Positions 14,001 through 26,000 of a stretch of 64,000 bases of DNA are shown one piece after another. Every line of letters starts with the position of its first letter. Positions within the stretch are counted from its first letter, which is position 1. The notes under the pieces were generated by a model. That model did no database searches, was not told the DNA's origin, and worked only from the letters and a program-made list of their open reading frames with translations. Source of the DNA: Doris montereyensis. Lineage: Eukaryota > Mollusca > Gastropoda > Nudibranchia > Dorididae. Location of the stretch: contig JAXRKP010000028.1 in the NCBI GenBank assembly GCA_037039925.1, forward strand, positions 440,089 to 504,088, given 5' to 3'. A program made the position numbers and the translations under genes.

Positions 14001-17000
14001 AAGTTTATCCAGAAATGATTAAAAACCAAGGGAGAGAGGCAGACTACATGCAATATGCAACAAGCATGGAAGTCCAAACAGGTGCCAAATGACTGGAAAA
14101 AAGGGAACGGTAGTACCAATACATAAGAAAGGATCAACTATCGAATGCTCAAACTATAGAGGGATATCACTACTTAGTGTTCCTGGAAATGAGACTAAGG
14201 AAAAGAGTAGAAGATCAGATTGAAGAGCATCAGAGTGGATTTTGACCAGAAAGAAGTGTACAAGACCACATATTTACAATTAGACAAATAATAGAAAAGT
14301 CCTTGAGAGAAACATTAACTGGCACCTGTGTTGTATTGACTTAGAAAAGGCATTTGACACTGTGAGGAGGCACAAACTATAAGAACACAATGTAGTGCAA
14401 AATTTAATAGAAGCCGTTAAAAGTTTTTACAATAAACCAACATGTGCAGTGAGAATAGCTGGAAACATATCTGCAGAATTTGATGTAGATATAGGAGTAA
14501 GACAGGGTTGTATCCTAAGTCCTCTTTTGTTTATCACATTTATGGATTCAGTCGCAAAGGCAACTTCAAAAATGAAGAAAATGATGAAGCATGTGGGAGC
14601 TCAAACCAGTAAATGTATCAATGCTTTCATTTGCCGATGATTTAGTTCTGTTTGGAAAATCAGAAAGTGACCTGCAGTTGAATATCAACATTATAAACAG
14701 TGAACTAAATAAAAGAGGAATGAGAGTAAAGCAATGAAAACCAAAACAATGTTAATGCTAGTATCTATGGAAGCTAAAACACAAAATCTTAAATTGGACA
14801 GGGAGAATTTAGAACAAGTTCAAAGCTACAATTACCTAGGAGTGAGTAATGATTAACTCAGAGGGAAAACTAAGAGAAGAAATCAGCCAGAGAATCAAAA
14901 AGGCAAGTGCAATATATAACCATCTAGGAAAGGCATTTGTAGGTAAAAAAAGAATTGTCAACAAAATCCAAAATGGCACTATACAATACAGTTTATTGTC
15001 CTACTCTCCTTTATGGCAGTGAAACCTGGACCTTAGACAGTAGAGAATACAGTAGAGTACAGGCAGCTGAAATAAAATATCTTAGAAGAGTAGTAGGGAA
15101 AACCAAAAGAGACAAAATCAGAAACACAACAATAAGATTAAGAGATCAAACCAAAGCAGATGGCATAAAAACTAAGATAGAAACAAATCAATTGAGATGG
15201 TTTGAGCATGTAAACAGAATAAATGACAAGAGAACAGCTAAATCAGTATAGAATGCTAAAGCCCAAGGTAAAAGACCAAAAGGCAGACCTCGGAGAAAGT
15301 GGGAAGAAGATATAAAAGAGGCATTGAAGCATAGAAATTTAACTTTTTTGGAAGGAAACAGAAAATGCCAGGACAGGGCACCCTGGAGAAAGATCATCTT
15401 GGGCATCTGAACCCATACACCGAAGGGTAGAATGGGAACTGATAAAGAAAGAAAGAATTTGCTCTGTCAGCTGGCTTGGAGATGTTTAGCATAAATATAT
15501 CAAAATGAAAAATTAAAATATTTTTCAACATCAATGTTAATTCCCAGTAACCTATTCAAGTAAATTCAAGTCTGGCAATTCTACCTGAGGGGAGAAAGCA
15601 AACACAACAAAAACTCAAGAATGTTATCAACAAAAATTTAATTTGATAAAATAGCGTAAAAGAATTAAACGACAACAAACTATTCTAGAAAAAATGACAA
15701 TAGAAAAGCATAAACACAAACAAAATATGTGCCTTTATATTTTTAGTCAAGCAAAGCCCACAGAGAGAAAATAATGAAGTACCTGAGGCATGTCAATATC
15801 ATTTGGATTCTGTGGGTCTACAAATTTCTCCCTTATGTATTTTAGCATTATGAAATTGAATGGATGTTTGTCTTTTGTGTGATGGCATTCATCAAAAACC
15901 AAGAGTGAAAAGATGCGAATACTCTTTACATCACCATTTTTTAGGGCATCAACAAGAATCTGGCGGTTACGACCAGAATGTCATTCCTGCAATATGACCA
16001 ATATAAAATAATATTATAACTGGTAGCATAATAATGAGGGGAAATGACATAACAATAAATATCTTGTCAAAGTCAGCATGTTAAGAGAGCGATTTGTGAT
16101 CTAGCTTTGTAGATCATACGCAAAAGACTGGAAGAATCATTATAGCTTTTTAAAGCATTGGAAAGGAAGCAAAATCTATTGAGGTAAGAAAACAATGTCT
16201 TTACCAAGATGTGAAAGACTAATTACTAAAGATCAAGCAGGAACACTATCATTCTTTAAGCAATTAATTTAATTCATCAACTTTACATATCATGTTATAT
16301 GTTCCTTTAATTCATCAATAATGCTTTGCAATTGTACCTCTTTCGCATTTTACCAGGTAAAATATAAAATCTCTCTTTAAATAGTTTAAATGCTAATTAG
16401 AAGTTTTACCTTTGAGCTAATTGATGCTACACAGCGTACAAAACTCGTCCCTCTTAGTTGGCCGACGCAGTGCTCCTAGGTCATGCTGACCGAGGTTAGC
16501 AAAGGGCCGCCATAAAACACTTTAACACAAAACCTACACAGGCGAATACCATCATACTTTTACAAAACAAGGACAATACATACAGGTACGCGCTTTCAAA
16601 AAGACATTTTTGCGGTCATCAATATGAACAGAACAATATCGATTTTTGTAGTACTCCAATAATGAGACTAACGGGAACAAACAATATCATTGAAGGAGTA
16701 ACTCTTAAAACACAATGAAATAAGATATGTATCATTATGTACATTTAATGATACTTGCAGGTATATCTGCATGCATGCACCTGGGACTGTTTTCCAGTAT
16801 TTGTGCTTTCATTATGCATTTCATTCTGATTCGAGAGTTTATAATGCCTTGTGCTTGTCTCTCTATCCGTGCAATTGATTGGTGACAACTTTCCGTTCCC
16901 TATTCACCGAGCACCCAAGCCCGAATTTGTACTGTCGTATCTGCTGTTTTGGGATTGTTTTGTTAGGAAAACTTTGTCTATACATGCTATATCTTGTTGT

Positions 17001-20000
17001 ATGTCCTTATTTGAATTTTCCTTAATTGTCTTTTTGTGTGGGATTGCCTTGTGGACTTTACTAAATGCTTTGTTGATATTGTTGAAAACTAACACTATCC
17101 TGTGTGCTTCATCAATAACTATTGGGCAATGGGTGCATGCCATTTTCTGTGTGATGATTGCTTGTATAAGGTCTGTATAAACCTTTTCTTGTAAGTATAT
17201 ATAACAGTGGTTGCCAATAAAAGGTCGACTGTGGTATGCCTGTGGTGTGATTCTGTGTTTGGTAAGAAAGGATGATGCAATGGGACTGACCTAAGTGTAG
17301 TTTTTCATGTGTTATTTGTGGTAATTTATGCTTAAAGAATTTATTATTCTCCATGCTAGATTTATTTGAAAAAAATAAGAGGGGTCAGCAAAAATCGATT
17401 GGATAAAGGAAAATCGGTTAAACATGATTTACTCAATGGAAACACATTGCGTGTGTACTTAACTTTGTAATGGTTTGTGACTGCAAATTAATTTTTTCTA
17501 CAGAATGAAGTCCGATAACCAATCTTTAAAATAAACTCATTTTCTTCGCTATGTCGGCATAGTTTTTTAGCAATTAGATAATATATAATGCCCAAAGCAA
17601 AAAATATACATAGTTAAATGCTTTCATCAGACAAGTCAAAAATCCAAGAGAAATGATACTTTCACAGAGAACAAGTTGATGCTATGCTATAGACAAAGAC
17701 TAAGACAATCAGTGTGAGAGAAGTGTTGTTATAGCAAGATAAAATGGTGCAACTTTTTATAAAAATCTCAACAGGGCGATCAGCTACCCAGGAATCCAGC
17801 TGACCGTACTTGACCCCTGACAGGTGAGCGCACTTGGCTAATTAATGAGTTTTGCCGGGATGAATTGCTACAGGAATTTGACGCTGTGGCTAAGATATAT
17901 AGAACAACCTTGAGAAATTACGTTTTCAAAAAAGCAAAACAAAAGCAACCAGTCTTGCTTAACTTTCTTTACCTCTTTGCAATCTATAGAAGAAAAAAAA
18001 AGTAAAAAGAAAGAGAAAAGGCACAGTTCCAGAGGCCTACAAAATTTACAACTCAAGTTAGGTTCAAATATAGACTTAAAATTAATGTTGGATGGTAACC
18101 ATCCTATTACCTAATTTAAGAAAAAATAACTTCTCTTCAAGAAGATAAGTGTCTTCATATAACAAATTGCCTACAAAGTATATCAGTCAATAATGTTACA
18201 AACTTAACATATTTTCATAAGGTTTATTTAAATACAGTTCAGCTCTTTTAAGAGATATATTTTTGTTCGCAATCATGAGAATATAGTGAAGAATTAAATA
18301 CAGAGGCTCAACAAACACATGTTTGTTTGTTTTTCTTATGAGCAAAGCAAGTGGTATAATTTTCAAAACTGTTGAGGATTAGCAATATTCTTAAAGCAAA
18401 TAAATGAATGATGGGTAAAAGAAAAATGAAAACATCATTACACAATATTTTTCCCTCTCAACATTATATTATTTCTCAGTCATATAAAGATGATTTAAAT
18501 AATTCACCTACGTTTGGACAATTTTTTCTAAGGGAACAGAAAGCTCTGTATCTCCACTGACTTGAATACATTTGTGACTCCCTCCCAGATGATCTTTAAG
18601 CACTTTAAGCTGCTGTTCTGCCAAAGCTTTTTGATTCACAAGGAAAACGACTTTGCTGTTTCTGCCTTTCACTGATTCCATATGTTCCTTCAATATGACA
18701 GATTTTACATGTGTTATATTACTTTGAAATGTACATAGATAAAAAATCGCAACAACAAAAAGAAAACCCTCTAAGAACTTGAAATTTCAGAATCTTTTTT
18801 TCTGCTTCTCACCTTACACACGCTTCATGTTTATAAAGAAGCTTTTCTCTTTTCCTCGACTATGCCTCTAGATATCACCTATGACCTACTCATTTGTACA
18901 CGACTGTCATTAAGACACCCTTATATTTTCTTCTATTGTGGCTTATGAAAAATATAATACTCTTAAAGGAGTTACACTTAGAATATGCTTATAATTTCAA
19001 TCTTTCGATACATTTTTACAGTCTGCAACCTGACACTAGAGAGTAATGTCTTGTGTACTTTCATAATTTTCAACACCATCATGAAATGTTTCGTTCTATT
19101 CATTAACATCATATCTAGGAAGCTTCAAATTTAAATCAAATTCTTTGCTCTTCAAACAGCCAGCAAGCATGCAAAAGGAATTTCATTTTTAAAGGATTTA
19201 TGATTTTCTAACTCATGATGATAAAATATGTACACTGTTACATTTTTCAGCTTAAAAATTTCAACTCATATAACTACTTCAATTTGTCCGTCAGTTGACT
19301 AACTCATGCATCAAGAACAAGAAGAAGCATAGAGAAAATAGTGTTAAATATACAACTGCAACAGGGTAGACTTTAACACATCAGGGAGCTAAATCAAATT
19401 AATGCTTGTAACGGAAAAGACAAATTTTCTTGAGATTCTGAAATTTCTGCTCAACTAGGTACAGAAAAGAAGAACTCTTTTTCTTCTTTTGAGAATACCC
19501 TCATGCTCAACAAAGTATCCCTGTTCTTTAAAAATCCCTGTTCTTTAAAAATCAAAATATCATTCATTATCCCATAGGTTGGAGCATTGGTCAGGAGCAG
19601 TACCAACAACAATGCCAATACCATCCTCGTTCCATGCCTTCCATCCTATCAGCGCCGGCTTCATAGCACCCTGAGTAGAAGCAATGTCTTCTACTGCCCG
19701 CATTGCACCTCTCGACAGTCAAGCAAAACTAGCGTTGCTAGATTTGGCCATTTAGTGCCACAGTATACAAGTTTTCAGTGCCATCTTCTCAATCCATCTT
19801 CTCAATCAGTGTTAGGGAAATTGACGTACAAAAATTGACTATTTTTACCTACCCTCACCAACAAAATATTGTGTAACAAAATTTTTTTTGACACATGGAC
19901 TTGTCTCTGCCATAAACTTGTAGATAAATGATCGTTCTACCCAAACATGCAAAGAACAAAAATAAACAACATTTTGGTTCCAAACTCTCCAATCCAGGAG

Positions 20001-23000
20001 ATTACCCTGGTAAGGCTATGACCGGTAAATGCCGGTTTATTACAGCACTCTGTTCAGCGATATGCCGGGATTTCCGTTTATCTGCTACAAACCTCTCAGT
20101 GTGATGCCCGACATTTGCCAGGAAGAAAAGGACGGGTCAAGAGAGGCCTGAAAATTCCTCCCTCTTGTTACCTCTTACTGTCTTACGCTCATTCTCTTTT
20201 AATCCTCTTTTAAAATAATGCTTTCTGATTGGTTAACCATTTAGTAAACAGGAAAAAGGACATGTTCAGGTTCATAAGGTTATGTCCAAAAGGCCTTTGG
20301 TTGAGTCTATTTCAAAAGGGGTGTGTCTATCATTATCTTTGCCTTGGACAAATGGTAGTAACGATGCTAACAGCTGTACTATGCATAAAGTAGGTTTGAT
20401 TATACAACTTTCATTTATTGGTCACCCCTATTGTAAAATGGAATGATCCTACTCGCTAGAGGGGTGTAAATGTGAGCTGGTCTGTTTTGAGAATGTGTGT
20501 GATTGAGCTGATAATAAGGATATGTCTTTGCACAAATACGCAATTGGTCTTGTTGTCTCCTATTAAACTGAAAAGAATGGAATCCTCCTAGTTTGGCTTG
20601 GCTTGGGTGAGACCAGATGATCGCCATCCGACTGAATTCAATAGATTGGTGATGGTCTGGTCAGGAGTCGTACTTTCCTGTGAACTCTTAAAACTCTGTG
20701 GGCAGCCTGTCAGCGAGTCAACTAACGTGTGGCAGCCATTGCACTGGCTGAGCGAGCTGCTTTTCTAGTGTTAAGAAGGAAACGGGGAAACAGTGTTGAT
20801 GTTAGAATTTACAAAATTTACTAATTAAAAGTTAGTTGATTGGCGAAACAATGTCAATTTTCAGTTCGCATCAGTTCACTTAAATTCCAATAAGCCTCAG
20901 GTGACTCAGTCCAGGGGGTAAGGTCTCGGCCTCTCAACCTAAAGGTCATGCGTTCAAGCCCCAGTGGGTTGAAAAACATTCATAAGTATTTTCAAGTACA
21001 ATCTTACTATCACGAGTATTTTCAAGTACAACCTTACTACCATGAGTATTTTCAAGTACAACCTTACTACCATGTGTATTTTCAAGTACAACCTAACTTT
21101 CATGAGTATTTTCAAGTACAACCTTACTACCATGAGTATATTCAAATACAACCTTACTACCATGAGTATTGTCAAGTACAACCTTACTACCATGAGTATT
21201 TTCAAGTACAACCTTACTACCATGAGTATTTTCAAGAACAACCTTACTACCATGAGTATTTTCAAATACAAGCTTGCTACCATGAGTATTTTTTGAAGTA
21301 CAACCTTACTACCATGAGTATTTTCAAGTACAACCTTACTACCATGAGTATTTTCAAGTACAACCTAACTTTCATGAGTATTTTCAAGTACAACCTTACT
21401 ACCATGAGTATTTTCAAGTACAACCTTACTACCCCCCCCCCCCTCCCAAGACATTTTAGTTGTGGGTGTGGGTAAAATCAAATCAAAATCAAATCAATGA
21501 ACCTCAAACACCTACAAGTATGGCATGTTTAATTTTGAAACAAAATGTCATACCAACCTTTATTATTTGAATTGCAACATGTGTTTTTCCTGATCCTGTT
21601 GGTGCACATATAATGACATTCTTTCCTTGGCATGCACTTTTAGCTAATTCTTTCTGATAAGACCTCAATGTGAATGGTCTATCTCTTACAACAATCTTAT
21701 CTGGCTCAGGTAGCATCAAATCTTCTGCAATATTGCTCTCATCATCTAAATCTACAGGGAGAAAAGGATTAGTCTTCATTTTAAACGGACGCAAGTTCAA
21801 ATGAAGCACACATTTATACATACACGTCTAGAGTAATTCTGTAATTCTTTTATAATATCTTGTCATGAATTGTTCTGGCAATGATTATTGTATGTTTAGC
21901 AATTGTCTACATTATCAAATGATGAAAATAAGATAGTAAATGATTGTAGGTGTGAGGAAACTCAAACCAGTAAATGTAGCAATGCTTTCATTTGCATTGA
22001 TTTAGTTCTATTTGAAAAATCAGAAAATGACCTTTAGTATAATATCAACATGATGAATAATGAACTAAGGAAAAGAAGAATGAAAGTCAATGCAAAGAAA
22101 ACAAAAAACAATGCTAGTAACTAAGGTAATTAAAACATAAAATCTTAAACTAGGTGGAGAGAAAAAATCAGCCAGAGAATTCTAAAAGGCAATGGCAATA
22201 CATAGCCATCTTGGAAAGGTATTTATAGGTAAACAATAACTATCAACAAAAACTAAAATGGCAGTATACAACACAGCTTATTCTCCTACTCTCCTTTATG
22301 GTAATGACACTTGGACATTAAGACAGTAAGGAATACAGTTAAGTAAAAGCAGCTGAAATGAAATACCTAAGAAGAGTAGTAAGGTAAACCAAAAGGGCAG
22401 ATCACATTAAAAATAAGACAGAAATAAATCAAATGAGATGGTTTGGGCATGTAAACAGAATGAATGACAATAGACTAGCTAAATCAGTAAACAATGGCAG
22501 ACCTTGGAGACAGAGGGAAGAAGATATAAAAAGGCATTTAAGCAAAGAAATTTAACTTTCATGGAAGGAAACAGAAAATGCCAGGACAGGGCAGCCTCAC
22601 GCAAGATCAATTCAGGAATCTAAATCCATACACCAAAAGATAGAATGGGAAGTGATAAAAGAAAGACAGATATAGCTTGCCCAAAATCCAAACAGATTCA
22701 GCATACCAGGACTTTCATGTATGTTTCAAGAGGAGATGTCTGTGGGTTTAATCCTACTGTCAATGTATGTTTGTCTTCATCAAAATAAATGTAAGATATA
22801 TGTTGTTTATTTGTGAAGTAAGTGTCTTCAATGTCTTCATCTTCATAAAGAAATTCAAATTTCAATAGATGTCTTTGATATAATGAAATAGATGTCTCTT
22901 TTTTGTGACAGTAAGCTTCAAGATCGACTCTTGGTGTTTAAATTTCAGTTACTACATGTATTTAAAAAATCTAATTAGGCATATCGAACTGGGCAGCATT

Positions 23001-26000
23001 ACAAACTCACCTGCAAATAACGAAATTCAAATTTCAATATATATCTATGTTCAAAAGCAAAGTTTTAAGCAAAGTGAACGACAAAGAAAGACAGAATGAA
23101 ACATATGAAACAAAAAAGAAAACAGCATGCCTTTTTTTATTTGGACGATTTCTTGAAAACTACACAGCGCAGGTAACCCAATATTTATTGCAGAATTGCA
23201 GTATGCTCTTAGTCTTACTGTCTACAATGACATCGTTGTAGTGGGTAGTGGTCATGGGTGGCCCCAATCACAACTCAATGTGACCCATGTGGTCCTCGGG
23301 GGACCTTGAGTTAGACATCCCTGTTCTAAATCATTCACAGCACTACATGATATTTTAAGTTCTGTGGATGACATAAGTTGAGAGTACCTACCCTCCACAC
23401 CATAAAGGTAATGTGGTGGTATCTTAAATATGCTATTCACATATATAAGGTATGTTGCAAAACCTAAACGAATATTTTTAATAATACTTTGGAAGTGTAA
23501 GGTTGAGCGTCTTGACAATACCACAACTGTAGTAACTTTTCAACACTTTACAGGTTCAGCAAAAAGCTAGCATAGTAAAATAGAAGCATCAATGAGATAC
23601 CTGAGTTGTTTAGGAATTGGCTTTGTTTGAGATCAGTCTCATCAAGGTTCAATTTATCCAACATTGGCTTTTCTGCTTTCTCTCTATCCATTTCTGTGAT
23701 GGATGTATAATGGAAAACATAGGAAATAATGTCAATCATAAAGTAAACTAAAGTAAGTCCAATACTTGAGTTGAGCATAGGGCATAAATCTGAAAGTGAC
23801 CTTCAGTATCATATCGACATGATGAATAATGAATGAAATAAAAGAGGAATGAAAAACCAAAACAATGCTAGTAACTAAGGAAACAAAAACATAAAATCTT
23901 AAACTGGGTGGAGAGAATTTAGAACAAGTTCAAAACTACAGTTACCTAAGAGTAATGATTAACTCAGAGGAAAACTAAGAGAAGAAATCAGCCAGAGACT
24001 CTAAAAGGCAATGGCAAATATATAACCATATAGGAAAGGTATTTATAGGTAAACAAGACTTGTCAACAAGAACTAAAATGGCAGTATACAACACAGTTCA
24101 TTGTCCTACTCTCCTCTATGGTATTCACTACCTGAACCTTAGGCAGTAAGGAATACAGTAGAGTACAAGAAGCTGAAATGAAATATCTAAGAAGAGTGGT
24201 AGGAAAACCAAAAGAGACAAAATCAGAAATACAACAATAAGAGATCAAACCAATGCAGATGGCATAAAAACTAAGACAGAAATATATCAACTGAGATGGT
24301 TTGGGCATGTAAACAGAACGGAAGATATAATAATAGCTACATCAGTATACAATGGTAAAATCCAAGGGGAAAACCAAAAGGCAGATCTCGGAGAAAATGG
24401 GAAAAAGATATAAAAGAGGCATAAAAGCAAAGAAATGTAACTTCCATGGAAGAAAACAGAAAATGCCAGGACAAGGCAACCTCGCGCATCATCAGTTCGG
24501 GCATCTAAACCCATACACCAAAGTAATGGGATGTGGTAAAGAAAGACTGAAGATAGGTTGACCAAAATCCAAACAGATTCAGCATACCAGGACTGTCATG
24601 CATGTTTGAAGAAGAGTCAGTGAGCTCAATCCTGCTGTCAATGTATGCTTGTCTTGATCAAAATCAATGTAAGATATATATTACTTTATTTGTGAAGTGA
24701 TTTTCTTCCATTTCTATTCATCTTGACAATACCATAACTGTAGTAACTTTTCAACACTTTACAAGTTCAGAAAAAAGCTAGCATAGTAAAATAGAAGCAT
24801 CAATGAAATACCTGAGTTGCTTTGGAATTGGCTTTGTTTGAGATCAGTCTCATCAAGGTTGTTCATTTCATCCAACATTGGCTTTTCTGCTTTCTCTCTA
24901 TCCATTTCTGTGATGGATGTATAATGGAAAACATAGGAAATAATGTCGATCATAAAGTAAACTAAAGTAAGTCCAATCTTGAGTTGAGCATAGGGCGACC
25001 AGGAGTAGAGATTATTCTAGGCATAGGAACAAATAGTAAGAATAATAAACATATATAAGAGCGCCTATCCCGTTCAAAATCAACAAACTATAGGTGCTTA
25101 ACAGGCTTACTTAAAACATATGTGTAAATGATCACAATATCTTTCTTTCTTTATCACCTCCCATTATACCTTCTGGCGTATGGGTTTAAATGCCCAAAAT
25201 GATCTTTCTCCAGGCTGCCCTGTCCTGACATTTCCTGTTTCCTTTCATGAAAGTTAAATTTCTTTACTTAATGCCTCTTTTATATCTTCTTCCCACTTTC
25301 TCAGAGGTCTTTCCTAGATGGTTATATATTGTCATTGCCTTTTGGATTCTCTGGCTGATTTCTTCTCTTCGTTTTCCCTCTGAGTTAATCATTACTCTTA
25401 GGTAATTGTAGCTGTGAACTTGTTTTCCTTGCCCAATTTAAGATTATGTGTATTAGTTTCCCAAGTTACTGGCATTGTTTTGGTTTTCTTTGCGTTTACT
25501 CTCATTCCTCTTTTATTTCATTCATTAATCATAATATTGATATTCGACTGAAGGTCTCTTTCTGATTTTCTAAACAGAACTAAATCATCAGCAAATGTAA
25601 GCATTGCTACATTTACTGGTTTGAGCTTCCACATACCTACATTCATTTTCTTCATTTTTGAGGATTCCGACTGAATCCATAAATGTGATAAACAAAAGGG
25701 ACTAAGAATACAACTCCTATATCTGCATCACATTATTCAGATACATTTCCAGCTACTCTCACTGCACATGTTGGTTTATTGTAATAACTTTTATAGCTTC
25801 TAGTAATATCTAATAGATATTTCATTTCAGCTGCCTGTACTCTACTGTATTCTCTACTGTCTAAAGTCCAGGTTTTGCCATAGAGGAGAATAGGACAATA
25901 AACTGTATTGTATAGTGCCATTTTGGTTTTGTTGACAATTCTTGCTTACCTACAAATGCCTTTCCTAGATGGTTATATATTGCACTTGCCTTTTTGATTC

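Noticed and set aside
12471..15251. Series of separate small genes on the plus strand
   Set aside because: All are fragments of one broken LINE ORF2 (endonuclease, reverse transcriptase, C-terminal region).
16851..17180. 109-codon membrane-like frame on the plus strand
   Set aside because: It overlaps equally open minus-strand frames with more protein-like sequence; hydrophobicity comes from T-rich DNA.
20948..21475. 175-codon open frame with [10 protein letters not shown] repeats (and frames on the other strand)
   Set aside because: Produced by a 30 bp minisatellite whose period is a multiple of three; open on both strands, no start context or splice sites.
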